Assembly: GCF_003633755.1 (NCBI RefSeq)
Contig: NZ_RBIL01000003.1
Coordinates: 62,001-126,000 of the forward strand
Reading direction: 5' to 3'
Length of the DNA: 64,000 nt
Origin: Solirubrobacter pauli
GTDB lineage: Bacteria; Actinomycetota; Thermoleophilia; Solirubrobacterales; Solirubrobacteraceae
Part shown: piece by piece, positions 43,486-51,308 of the stretch
Layout of the letters: each line of letters starts with the position of its first letter
Position numbering within the stretch: the stretch's first letter is position 1
Program-made: the position numbers and the translations under genes
The notes under the pieces: generated by a model
Databases searched by the model: none
Told to the model about the DNA's origin: nothing
Seen by the model: the letters and a program-made list of their open reading frames with translations, nothing else

Positions 43486-43507
43486 GAACTCTATATAGGT
43501 AGAGTTC
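43486..43507. promoter_or_regulatory. Palindrome at the PadR gene, candidate PadR operator
   Basis: GAACTCTA at 43486-43493 and TAGAGTTC at 43500-43507 are exact complements around TATAGG. The 22-bp element ends four bases before ATG 43512 and contains the TATATA -10-like core, so binding would block both transcription and start-codon access. Confidence 0.65.
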
Positions 43508-43511
43508 GGTC

Positions 43512-43805
43512 ATGGCCCGCCGTTTCTCACCCCAGACGATCGCGGTGCTGGCCGCACTCGCCGGCCGCCCACAAGAGTGGCGTTACGGGTATGAGCTCGG
43601 CAAGGACGTCGATCTCCGGGCCGGGACCCTGTACCCCATCCTGATGCGGCTGACCAACCGCGGGTTGCTCGAGACCACGTGGGAGGTCGACCCGCCGCCC
43701 GGCCGTCCGCCGCGGCACCTGTATCGGCTCAGCGCGGCGGGCGCGTCCGTGGCCAGCGAGGCCGCGGCGCTCCCACTCCCGCGACCGATCGCGAGGCCGG
43801 CGTGA
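43512..43805 (+). CDS. PadR-family transcription regulator
   Basis: This is a 97-residue winged-helix regulator: FSPQTIAVLAALAGRPQEWRYGYEL, then LRAGTLYPILMRLTNRGLLETTWE (recognition helix and wing), ending in PRHLYRLSAAGASVA. It is shorter than most PadR proteins because the C-terminal dimerisation helix is brief. ATG 43512 sits directly behind a perfect palindrome, suggesting autorepression. The membrane-protein gene that follows overlaps its stop (GTGA), a common pairing for small PadR regulators. Confidence 0.88.
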   Translation: MARRFSPQTIAVLAALAGRPQEWRYGYELGKDVDLRAGTLYPILMRLTNRGLLETTWEVDPPPGRPPRHLYRLSAAGASVASEAAALPLPRPIARPA

Positions 43806-44506
43806 CCGTCCGCGTGCTCGCGCTGCTGGTCCGGCTGCTTGCACGTGACGGCTGGGGCCGCGCGATGCTCGCCGAAGTCGCGGCGCTCGAGGAGCCCCGG
43901 GCGCAGCGACGCTTCGCCCTCGGGTGCGTCGGCGCGTTGCTCACCCGCTCTGCGTCGTGGCTGCGGATCAGCGGGGTGCTCCTCGTGGCCGCAGTCCCGA
44001 CGTTGCTCTTCGCCGGTCCCGGAGGAAGCGGTGACGTAGCCGGGCTGGCGATCGCCGGCACCGCGATCGCGGTGTGCCTGGTCGCCGTCGTGCACGTCGA
44101 GCAGATGCCGGTCGTCGCCCGGGCGGCGTGTGCCGGAGGATGCCTCTGGTGGGCCGGTCTTCTCGCGTCGGAGGCCGTGCGTTCGCATCCGCAGTGGGCG
44201 CTCGCGCTCCTCGCCGCGTGCGTGGCGGCCGCCGCCTGGCGCGGTGGGTTGCTCGCGGCCCTCGGCGCCGCATTCGTCACCTGCTTGGCGATCTTCGTCG
44301 TCGCCGTCGGGACCTACGCCGTGCTCCCACAACTGGCGCCGGCGGTAGCGCCCGCCAACGCAGTCCACCCCGTGATCGAGAACCAGATCGAGTCCACCGA
44401 CCCGTACGTCGGAGAGCTGTTGCTGGCAGCGCTGTTCGGGATCGTGTTGATCGCAGCGATCCGCACGACCGCCGGCCCGATGGCCCAGCCCCCGAGAAAC
44501 AGATAG
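43802..44506 (+). CDS. Multi-TM membrane protein coupled to PadR
   Basis: This is a 234-residue protein. A soluble N-terminal region (about 1-45: LARDGWGRAMLAEVAALEEPRAQRRFALG) is followed by about five or six TM helices. The N-terminal helix with a Met-Leu-Ala-Glu pattern resembles the cytoplasmic helical part often found on PadR-linked membrane proteins. GTG 43802 overlaps the PadR stop. It is probably the regulated partner; its activity is unknown. Confidence 0.72.
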   Translation: MTVRVLALLVRLLARDGWGRAMLAEVAALEEPRAQRRFALGCVGALLTRSASWLRISGVLLVAAVPTLLFAGPGGSGDVAGLAIAGTAIAVCLVAVVHVEQMPVVARAACAGGCLWWAGLLASEAVRSHPQWALALLAACVAAAAWRGGLLAALGAAFVTCLAIFVVAVGTYAVLPQLAPAVAPANAVHPVIENQIESTDPYVGELLLAALFGIVLIAAIRTTAGPMAQPPRNR

Positions 44507-44603
44507 TCGACATCCAGCCCCGGCGCCGAGCGCCACGACCGGGGCTTGGCGAGGCGGCCTGCATGCACGCCACGCATCGCTGAACGGAACAAGCGACTAC
44601 GGC

Positions 44604-44762
44604 TCAGCGCGGCATCTTGTTGTCGAGCCGCTTGTGTGCCAGCCGCCGAGCCTTGGCTTCCTGACGCTTGATTGCTTGTTCGCCCGCCCCGTCTCGCCGG
44701 TGCGCGCGACGCTCGGCCCTCCGGTCCCTAAGCCCCTGTGCCCACTTGCTGATCGCGCCCAT
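44604..44762 (-). CDS. Small highly basic protein
   Basis: This is a 52-residue reverse-strand frame, MGAISKWAQGLRDRRAERRA followed by more Arg/Lys-rich helix to LDNKMPR. An AGCGAGG ribosome-type site lies five bases before ATG 44762. The composition suggests a helical nucleic-acid- or ribosome-associated small protein, but there is no recognised family. It is convergent with the PadR-unit membrane gene (98 bp gap, nothing else seen there). Confidence 0.45.
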   Translation of the reverse strand: MGAISKWAQGLRDRRAERRAHRRDGAGEQAIKRQEAKARRLAHKRLDNKMPR

Positions 44763-44792
44763 GCTCGCCTCGCTTGCCGTCGTTGGACGAAC

Positions 44793-45182
44793 CTACGCCC
44801 GGTCCCACAGAGGAGTCAACCGATCCACGCGGGTGAGGGACGGAAGCGATGCCGTTCCACTGTCCGCGCACACCGACGGCGCAGCGCCTGTCCGCGAATA
44901 GCGCAACCGTCGAGGCCGACTCTCCTCGACGACATGAAACCCCTGCATGCCCATCCGAAGGACCATCTCTCGTTGGGCCAAAGCAAAGGCGGACGAACAG
45001 GACGCGCGCGCGGCGCCGACGACCACCCAGCGCACCACGCCCCGAACGGTCCGAAGATCGCCCTTGAGCTCGTCTTGGTCGGCAATCTCATCTCCGGGCA
45101 ACGGCCCGACAAGGCCGAAGTAGATCAGCACTCGCCGGCGAACGCCGCTGCGCGGGACCGCGTCAGGCATGCCGCTGTACAT
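44793..45182 (-). CDS. Doubtful membrane-protein frame in a low-GC gap
   Basis: This is a 129-residue frame whose middle part (RRRVLIYFGLVGPLPGDEIA, DLRTVRGVVRWVVVGAARAS) looks like membrane protein with charged loops. The last 40 residues look random, as does the start. The DNA is lower in GC and lacks strong codon bias, so this may be a decayed gene or chance. Confidence 0.25.
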   Translation of the reverse strand: MYSGMPDAVPRSGVRRRVLIYFGLVGPLPGDEIADQDELKGDLRTVRGVVRWVVVGAARASCSSAFALAQREMVLRMGMQGFHVVEESRPRRLRYSRTGAAPSVCADSGTASLPSLTRVDRLTPLWDRA

Positions 45183-45579
45183 ACCCCGAACACCACGCTG
45201 GGACTGTTCCGGCGACGGGATGTTCGGGCCCGGGTTGCGTCGACGACTTCCGGAGGTAACCCACGCGTCAGCGTGGTCGTTCGCGGGCTTCGTCCGGGCG
45301 CGTCACGCCGCACGCCGGGGTAGACGCTCGTGGGTCCTGGGACCGGACCCTGGTGTTCGCGGGTAGCTCAAGAGCAGGCCCCACCTTGGCTCAGCCGCCG
45401 TCGCGAGACCCTGCGCCGTCTCAGGCGCTGGCCGCGTGAGCGCGTGTATGGAAGACCGACCCGAGGACTGCCGCAACGCACGCCAGCATGCACCCGCGGG
45501 CAATCACGGCAAAGGGTCAACACCTCCGAGTTCGTCAAGACCGGGATAGGCGAACCGCTGCGCCTGCGAGGATTCGTAC
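45183..45579. other. Gene-poor, lower-GC stretch
   Basis: I see no convincing gene here on either strand. GC is visibly lower than the genome average and frames lack codon bias. It may be remnant DNA between the PadR unit and the 45580 gene; no repeat, tRNA or insertion sequence was found. Confidence 0.5.
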
Positions 45580-46380
45580 GTGATCCTTCTCCGCGGGCTC
45601 GTCACTCGTTGGCTGACTGACGACCCCCAACCGGGGCTGGTGGAGATCCAATTCGATGACGTCGATGGACGCGCTCACCGTTTCGTCGAGAAGTCCGCGG
45701 TCATCGACAGTGTCGGCGCGGTCCACCCGGGCGCCGACTATCCCATCGCCATCGGGATTGCCTGCCGGCCTCACGACCAGCGCTACCGCCCCGACAAGGA
45801 CGACCCGATCAACTCGGTCGACCTGTCGCCGTGGGGCGTGGGCGACGAGGGAGCTCTGTACTCGGTCGACCGGGAAGCCCTGGCCTGGGCGCCTCCGGCG
45901 ACGTACTCGGACCTCTCGGTTGTGGCCCGGCAGGCGGTGGCGCTCGTGACGTTCCGCCGCTGGCGGGCGACGGTCGGGTTGGTGGCACCCGAGCTCGATG
46001 CGCTCGAGCAGCACCTCTGGCGTTTCGCCACCGTCGTTCCCGAGACCTTCGACGCCTGGTACGAGGCTGACGGCCTCATGACGTTGGAACCGTCCGACCC
46101 GCTTCCCGCTCGCCTCCGCGGCGCGATCGAGAGTGCCGGCTCGGACCCGGGCCACGTCAGGTCGGCGATCGACGCGCTGGTCGAGATCACCTACGGCGGG
46201 TTATTCGGCGGGATCCAGAGCGGATCCTCGCTCGAGCAGTTGAACACGGTGGTCGAGTTCGCCGCGCGTCAAGGCATCACGCCGGCGCCCGCGGACCCGT
46301 TCATCGACAGTCTCTGGATCGACGATGACTGGGGCCGTCCAAGCGCCACGCTCGTCAGCCAGTGGCGCGACGTCGACTAG
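45580..46380 (+). CDS. Uncharacterised two-part soluble protein
   Basis: This is a 266-residue cytoplasmic protein starting at GTG 45580. Residues 1-65 form a beta-rich unit (LLRGLVTRWLTDDPQPGLVE ... YPIAIGIACRP). Residues 85-266 form a second, mostly helical unit with aromatic landmarks (VVPETFDAWYEADGLMTLE; ITYGGLFGGIQSGSSLEQL; LWIDDDWGRPSA). The two parts look joined. The acidic, Trp-rich character resembles some polymorphic-toxin immunity proteins, but no toxin gene is next to it, so this is speculative. Confidence 0.6.
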   Translation: MILLRGLVTRWLTDDPQPGLVEIQFDDVDGRAHRFVEKSAVIDSVGAVHPGADYPIAIGIACRPHDQRYRPDKDDPINSVDLSPWGVGDEGALYSVDREALAWAPPATYSDLSVVARQAVALVTFRRWRATVGLVAPELDALEQHLWRFATVVPETFDAWYEADGLMTLEPSDPLPARLRGAIESAGSDPGHVRSAIDALVEITYGGLFGGIQSGSSLEQLNTVVEFAARQGITPAPADPFIDSLWIDDDWGRPSATLVSQWRDVD

Positions 46381-46501
46381 GTCGCCGGTCTGCGGTTTCC
46401 CGCGAGCGATCCGCGCGCTTCTCCGGACCGTGCAGGCCCCGCAGTTCCCGACACTGATCTCAGCTACCAACCACCGCAGTTGAGAGAAGGGGTGAAGGGC
46501 C

Positions 46502-47059
46502 ATGAGGAAGCTCTTCCAGTACGGCGGAATCGCCGCCAGCGCAATCTTGATCGCCTTCGGCATCGGCGCCATCTACATGGGTGTCGACGGCCGCGGCTAC
46601 GTCCGGGACAACCTGGCCGCCGAGAAGATCGTCGGCACCGAGGACTCGACGATCCCCGGCCAGCTGGTCGACACCGGCGCCGAGGCGCAGGCCTTCGCCA
46701 AGGTCATGCGCACACACACGCTCGAGTCCACGGGCGGCAAGACCTACAGCGAGATGGGCCGCTTCCTCACCGCCGACGGCAAGGACACCAACGACGAGGC
46801 CGCGGCCGCCAAGGACCAGGCCGGCAAGCCCGTCGAGAACGGGCTCCGCAACCTGTGGGTGACCGAGACCGCCCTCACGACCGCGCTGAACACCGCGTAC
46901 TTCGCCGAGCAGGTGTCCCTCTTCGCGATCGTCATGGGCGTCGCGATGCTCCTGGCCGGCGCGGGCTTCGGCGTCCTGAGCTTCAAGGCCCTCGCTCCCG
47001 CCGCGCAACGTGAAGGGACCAAGGCGCGGGCGGGCACGGCTGCGGTGACCTCCGCCTGA
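46502..47059 (+). CDS. Two-TM membrane protein
   Basis: This is a 185-residue protein: N-terminal TM (GGIAASAILIAFGIGAIYMG), an exported loop of about 110 residues rich in Thr/Ala/Glu (EDSTIPGQLVDTGAEAQAFA; MGRFLTADGKDTNDEAAAA), then a second TM (LFAIVMGVAMLLAGAGFGVL). A strong ribosome site (GAGAGAAGGGG) precedes ATG 46502. The function is unknown; similar proteins occur as paralogues in Solirubrobacterales, as far as I recall. A classical terminator follows. Confidence 0.72.
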   Translation: MRKLFQYGGIAASAILIAFGIGAIYMGVDGRGYVRDNLAAEKIVGTEDSTIPGQLVDTGAEAQAFAKVMRTHTLESTGGKTYSEMGRFLTADGKDTNDEAAAAKDQAGKPVENGLRNLWVTETALTTALNTAYFAEQVSLFAIVMGVAMLLAGAGFGVLSFKALAPAAQREGTKARAGTAAVTSA

Positions 47060-47084
47060 CCTGCACGAGTTCCCCTCCGCACAC

Positions 47085-47123
47085 ACCGCCGCTCCGGCCT
47101 GGCCGGGGCGGCGGTCGTCGTTT
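47085..47123 (+). terminator. Intrinsic terminator after the 46502 gene
   Basis: ACCGCCGCTCCGGC at 47085-47098 pairs with GCCGGGGCGGCGGT at 47102-47115 (14 bp, one wobble) around a CTG loop, followed by CGTCGTTT. It ends at the start of the VanZ-like gene, whose ATG 47125 sits on its tail. Confidence 0.75.
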
Positions 47124-47124
47124 A

Positions 47125-47487
47125 ATGGCGGCCCGAATGCAGACGCTCGCGCGGTTCGGGCCGCCGCTGCTCCTCATGGCCGTGATCTTCGGCCTGTCCG
47201 CACAGCCGAGTCTGGGCACCGGCCTCGGCACCTGGGACACGATCCTGCGCAAAGGCGCGCACATGACCGAGTTCGGCCTGCTCTGGTGGCTGTGGTGGCG
47301 CGCCTTCGGCTACCGGCGGGCGGCGGTCGCCGTCGTGATCACGCTGGTGTACGCGGCCAGCGACGAGCTCCACCAGCGGTTCGTGGACGGTCGTCACGGC
47401 TCGCCGGTGGACTGGTTGATCGACGCGGCCGGCGTGGCCGTGGCGATCGCGCTGACCCGGCGCTTCCGGGCGCGCGCGTCGCGATGA
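47125..47487 (+). CDS. VanZ-family membrane protein
   Basis: This is a 120-residue VanZ-like protein with about four TM helices. The family signature is clear: AHMTEFGLLWWLWWRAFG, then ASDELHQRFVDGRHGSPVDW, then LIDAAGVAVAI. VanZ-type proteins affect glycopeptide or lipid handling at the membrane; the biochemical role is not settled. ATG 47125 lies on the terminator tail, so ATG 47137 (MQTLARFGPP) is an equally good start. Confidence 0.85.
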   Translation: MAARMQTLARFGPPLLLMAVIFGLSAQPSLGTGLGTWDTILRKGAHMTEFGLLWWLWWRAFGYRRAAVAVVITLVYAASDELHQRFVDGRHGSPVDWLIDAAGVAVAIALTRRFRARASR

Positions 47488-47609
47488 TTCTTTTTCGTCC
47501 AGAGGGCTCAAGGTCTTGCCGAACGCTGCCGATAAGACCGCGAAAATCCCTCCCCGAGCCCGCTCCGCCGTCTCTATCGCGCGCCCCTCAACCCTCCTGA
47601 GAGCCCCTT

Positions 47610-49349
47610 TTGCGATCACCACTCCCCCACTTGCGTGCCCTCCTCCTCGCCGTGCTGGCCGCGCTGGCGATCACGCTGGTCCCGTCGGCCGCGGCCCAGG
47701 CCGCGCCGTGCCCGGCGCTGGCGGACGTGAGCCATCCGTTCGCGCCCGCGTACGCACCGGACTCGCTCCCCGACTTCAAGCAGTACTGCACCGCCCCGGG
47801 CTACGAGCTCACCGCGGGCGACCAGGAGCGCATCCTCGCCGAACACGTGCGCGCGACGTTCGTGACGGAGGCCGAGGGCCGCGTCGCGTGTGCGCCTGAG
47901 AACGACTGCGACTTCTCCGACAACGTCGACTGGGTCGGGACCCAGTTCAACTACCCGTCGGGTCCGACGCAGATCACCTACTACACCGATCCCGCAGCGT
48001 TCCCGGGGCATCAGAACCTCGCCTGCTCCTATGAGGCCACGATCACCGGACTCACCGGTGCCGGCAACTACACGATCCAGGACCTCTCCTCGTCGTGCGA
48101 CTACTACATCCCCGCCGCGACCCAGGCGTGGACGTGGGCGGGCCCGAAGCTGCCGGCGACCGCCCGGGCCCAGAAGTGGGAGACCTGCGCGCCGTCCGAG
48201 TGCGAGGACTTCCCGGTCCGGCACGTCGGCACCGCCGAGAAGGCCGCCGCCGAGGAGTACGCCAAGCCGCACTGGATCGCCAACGTCCAGCCCTGGGACG
48301 CCTCCACGTACTACGCGGGCAGCGTGAAGTCCACCGGCTCGCCCGGCAACTGGACCGTCTACGTCAACGTCTATCGCGACCAGTACAACTGCGAGTACCG
48401 GGCGACCGTCACCGGCAACGAGGCCGACCCGACCGTGACCCCGGTCGGCAGCCCCGTCTGCGCCACCGCCGTCGACGAGTTCTGCTCCCGCTACCTCACC
48501 AACGAGGGCCAGATCCTCGGCATGGAGGGTGCGCTCGTCCCGTCGCCTCCAAGCACCGACTGGCTGACCCGTGACGGCTTCGCCTTCACCCTCGTCGACG
48601 CCAACCCGTGCGTCTCCAGCGACCCGATGATCCGCAGCACCGCCGAGTACATCAGCACCGTCGAGAACCGGGCGGACTTCTCGAGCCGCGCCACGTCCGC
48701 CGGCGCCCGCAAGAGCGGCAGCGGGTTCCACTTCTCCGGCACCACCGCCACCTACAAGGACGCCAACGACCTCTGGCACCTGACCACCGTCTCCTACATC
48801 CGCCCGGAGAACGGCAACTACGCGGACCTCGGCTACTACTGCGTCTACACCGGCACCTTCTCGGGCGATTACGCGACCGGCATCTACACCCGCACCGGCA
48901 CCCCGTCGTGCGGCTACTACGCCAACACCGTCCCCGCGCTGAGCGCCTGGCAGGACTCCGAGCCGCCCGCCGGGCTCGCGCTCCCGCCCAACGCCCAGTG
49001 GCGCGGCACCTTCATCGCCCGCACCTACCCCTGGGAGCACATCTGGTCCAAGGGCGAGGCCGAGGAGCTCGCGCTCGTCAACGTCGCCTGGCCGGCCTGG
49101 AACGCCGACTGGGGTTCCACCCACGGCCAGTACGCCTCCTACAACACCACCGACACGCTCTACAGCATCGGCAGCACCAAGACCAGCGGCCGCGTCAACG
49201 ACTGGACGGTCTACGTGAGCATCGTGAAGGACACCGGGTCGGGCACGAGCTTCAGCTGCGAGTACAAGGTCCGGGCGTACGTGGACCCGGTCACCGACAT
49301 CCGCCAGACGACCGCTCTGTCGAGCCCGGTCTGCGGCACCAACTCCTAG
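47610..49349 (+). CDS. Secreted protein with four Cys-containing repeats
   Basis: This is a 579-residue exported protein. The signal peptide is LRALLLAVLAALAITLVPSA, cleaved near AQAAPC. The mature protein consists of four related units of about 130 residues. Each has an aromatic strand block and a Cys near its end (ACSYEATITG; NCEYRATVTG; YYCVYTGTFSG; SCEYKVRAYV), and each closes with SPVC- or TPSC-like text. Trp/Tyr-rich strands suggest a secreted beta domain binding carbohydrate or the surface. TTG 47610 follows GAGAG by seven bases. A terminator-like hairpin follows. No enzyme motif is seen. Confidence 0.72.
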   Translation: MRSPLPHLRALLLAVLAALAITLVPSAAAQAAPCPALADVSHPFAPAYAPDSLPDFKQYCTAPGYELTAGDQERILAEHVRATFVTEAEGRVACAPENDCDFSDNVDWVGTQFNYPSGPTQITYYTDPAAFPGHQNLACSYEATITGLTGAGNYTIQDLSSSCDYYIPAATQAWTWAGPKLPATARAQKWETCAPSECEDFPVRHVGTAEKAAAEEYAKPHWIANVQPWDASTYYAGSVKSTGSPGNWTVYVNVYRDQYNCEYRATVTGNEADPTVTPVGSPVCATAVDEFCSRYLTNEGQILGMEGALVPSPPSTDWLTRDGFAFTLVDANPCVSSDPMIRSTAEYISTVENRADFSSRATSAGARKSGSGFHFSGTTATYKDANDLWHLTTVSYIRPENGNYADLGYYCVYTGTFSGDYATGIYTRTGTPSCGYYANTVPALSAWQDSEPPAGLALPPNAQWRGTFIARTYPWEHIWSKGEAEELALVNVAWPAWNADWGSTHGQYASYNTTDTLYSIGSTKTSGRVNDWTVYVSIVKDTGSGTSFSCEYKVRAYVDPVTDIRQTTALSSPVCGTNS

Positions 49350-49371
49350 GGCGCCACCGCGTTCACCCGCA

Positions 49372-49401
49372 CGGGGGATGCCGCCGCACGCGGCTCCCCC
49401 G
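49372..49401 (+). terminator. Hairpin after the secreted four-repeat gene
   Basis: CGGGGGA-T-GCCGC pairs with GCGGCTCCCCCG around CGCAC (12 bp with one bulged T), beginning 23 bp after the stop at 49349. A second 9-bp hairpin (GCGGCGCCC) follows at 49442-49465 and could serve the opposing VOC gene. Confidence 0.55.
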
Positions 49402-49556
49402 CGCGCCTTAGCTTCGACCCAGGACCATGCCCGGGTATGGTGCGGCGCCCTCTCGGGGGCGCCGCCGGCCACCTTGCCCCCGTGGTCGTCCTCTCAACTT
49501 GCGCGTCGTCGAGATGGTGCGCGCGGGCCGCACCTTCGCCTCATGCACCGCCCGCT

Positions 49557-49913
49557 TCAGCGCGCGGAGACCTCGAACAGCACCCCGTCGACAGCGGTGA
49601 AGTAGAAGCCGTAGGTTCCGCGCATCCGGCGCGGCGCCCTGGGCACATCGAGTCCGGCCGCGGTGAGGCGGGCGTACTCGACGTCCACCGCTTCCTCGTC
49701 GTCGACGAGGAAGCCGACGTGGAACCCGCTCGGGTAGTGCGGTGCGGACTCGCGCGCCCGCATCAGCACGAGCACGAATCCGTCGGCCCCGTCGAGAACG
49801 GTGAGCCCGGGGTGCCGGGTCCGGACCGAGAACGGGAAGTACGTCGTGAACCACGTCTGGGCGGCGTCCAGGTCGGACACGACGAGGTTGAGGTGATTCA
49901 GGCAAACGGGCAT
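49557..49913 (-). CDS. Glyoxalase/VOC-family protein
   Basis: This is a 118-residue VOC-fold protein (two beta-alpha-beta-beta-beta units): LNHLNLVVSDLDAAQTWFTT at the start, then GFHVGFLVDDEEAVDVEYAR and TYGFYFTAVDGVLFEVSAR. The potential metal ligands are the His of LNHLN, the His of GFHVGF and the terminal Glu. The fold includes lactoylglutathione lyases, dioxygenases and resistance proteins; the substrate is unknown. It is a stand-alone gene. Confidence 0.85.
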   Translation of the reverse strand: MPVCLNHLNLVVSDLDAAQTWFTTYFPFSVRTRHPGLTVLDGADGFVLVLMRARESAPHYPSGFHVGFLVDDEEAVDVEYARLTAAGLDVPRAPRRMRGTYGFYFTAVDGVLFEVSAR

Positions 49914-50008
49914 GGCAAAGCCGTCCTTGCCGCCCGTCGTGTGGGTGTGCGCGCCCGTTCTGCGGCGTACTTCTGAGGCTGCGCTGCGGCTGAGGTTAGC
50001 TCAACGGG

Positions 50009-50413
50009 TCACAGCAGCGCAGCGGCGCACACGACCTGCGCGGTCCAGGCGATCGTGCGGAGCCAGTTCGCGCGGACGAGCCGGCTGATCGCCCGCTGGC
50101 CCGCCTGACGTTCGAGTCGGCCGTGCAGGGGCGCGAAGACGAGGCCCGTCAGCACGAACACGCCCACAGCGAGCGCCGCGTTCAAGGCGCTCAAGCGCGA
50201 AGGCTCCTGGAGCGCGAGGACGATGGCGACGCCGACGCTCGACAGCATCAGCGGCGCCGCCACCCACGTGATCCGACGGCGATGCTCGGCGCCATAGGGC
50301 TGCCACTCGCTCGCCCCGACCAGCGCGAAGAGCGGGTAGAGCACGAGCTGCACGGTCCAGATCAAGCCGGCGAGCGCGGCCGCCAGGACGAGGTTGGTCA
50401 GCTCCCAGCTCAC
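50009..50413 (-). CDS. Four-TM membrane protein (DUF1772-like)
   Basis: This is a 134-residue membrane protein from GTG 50413 with four hydrophobic helices (NLVLAAALAGLIWTVQLVLYP; RRITWVAAPLMLSSVGVAIVL; AALAVGVFVLTGLVFAPLHG; WLRTIAWTAQVVCAAALL). The pattern resembles DUF1772/anthrone-oxygenase-like membrane proteins, but the family is not certain. It lies 31 bp downstream of the SigJ-like gene and may be cotranscribed. Confidence 0.65.
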   Translation of the reverse strand: MSWELTNLVLAAALAGLIWTVQLVLYPLFALVGASEWQPYGAEHRRRITWVAAPLMLSSVGVAIVLALQEPSRLSALNAALAVGVFVLTGLVFAPLHGRLERQAGQRAISRLVRANWLRTIAWTAQVVCAAALL

Positions 50414-50444
50414 ACGGCTGATACGCCTCCACGCCGCGTTCGGC

Positions 50445-51308
50445 TCAGCCGCCCTCGACGCTTCCGAGCTTCTCCGGGTTGCGGATGATGTGGACGCGCG
50501 TGATGTGCCCGTCCCGCACGCTGATGGACAGCACGGTGAGCGTTCCGTCGCGCGCATCGCGGGCGATGAGCCCGGCGCGACCGTTGACCGTGACCGGGCG
50601 CAGCGTCAGCGGGTTGTGGTCGCGCGAGGCGATCAGCGCGCGCGCCACCCGGTCGGCGCCGAGCAGCGGCGTGCGCGACGCGTTGACGATCCCGCCGCCG
50701 TCGCTGACCATCACCACGTCGGGATCCAGGAGCGCGACGAGGTCGCGTACGTCGCCGCCCTCCAGCGCGGAGGTGAACGCGCTGAAGACCTCCCGGTGCT
50801 CCTCCGGCGACGGGTCGAAGCGGGCGCCCTCGCTCTCGACGTGCCGGCGGGCGCGCGACGCCAGTTGACGAACCGCGGCCTCGCCCCGCCCGACGACCCG
50901 GCCGACCTCGCCGAAGGAGTATCCGAACACGTCATGCAGGACGAACGCGGTCCGCTCGGCCGGAGAGAGCTTCTCCAGCACCACGAGCAGTGCCAGCGAG
51001 ATGCTCTCGTCGAGGGTGAGTCGGTCCTCCGGCGTCAGCCCGTCGACGACGGGTTCGGGCAGCCACGGGCCAACGTACGTCTCCCGGCGCATACGCGCGC
51101 TGCCCAGGACGTCGAGTGCGCGTCGGGCGACGACCTGCGCCAGGTAGGCGCGCAGGTCGTCGATCTCGGAACGCTCCACGCGTTGGAGCCGGAACCACGC
51201 GTCCTGCACGACGTCCTCGGCGTCGACCAGCGAGCCGAGCACGCCGTACGCCACGCGACGCAGGTACGGTCGCAGCTGCTCGAACTCCGCCGCCAGCGGC
51301 TCGCTCAC
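50445..51308 (-). CDS. SigJ-like ECF sigma factor with SnoaL-like C-terminal domain
   Basis: This is a 287-residue ECF41-type sigma factor. Region 2 is FEQLRPYLRRVAYGVLGSLV, then EDVVQDAWFRLQR. Region 4 is LSPAERTAFVLHDVFGYSFG, then GRGEAAVRQLASRARRHV. An NTF2/SnoaL-like domain of about 110 residues follows (FSAFTSALEGGDVRDLVALL ... VHIIRNPEKL). In this class the C-terminal domain regulates the sigma factor itself, so no separate anti-sigma is needed. GTG 51308 overlaps the stop of the upstream FMN reductase gene (GTGA). ECF41 sigma factors are typically next to an oxidoreductase, carboxymuconolactone decarboxylase or similar gene, as here. Confidence 0.9.
   Translation of the reverse strand: MSEPLAAEFEQLRPYLRRVAYGVLGSLVDAEDVVQDAWFRLQRVERSEIDDLRAYLAQVVARRALDVLGSARMRRETYVGPWLPEPVVDGLTPEDRLTLDESISLALLVVLEKLSPAERTAFVLHDVFGYSFGEVGRVVGRGEAAVRQLASRARRHVESEGARFDPSPEEHREVFSAFTSALEGGDVRDLVALLDPDVVMVSDGGGIVNASRTPLLGADRVARALIASRDHNPLTLRPVTVNGRAGLIARDARDGTLTVLSISVRDGHITRVHIIRNPEKLGSVEGG

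Noticed and set aside
44634-45323. 229-residue forward open frame in the low-GC gap
   Set aside because: No start signal, random composition, and overlap with a better reverse-strand small frame.
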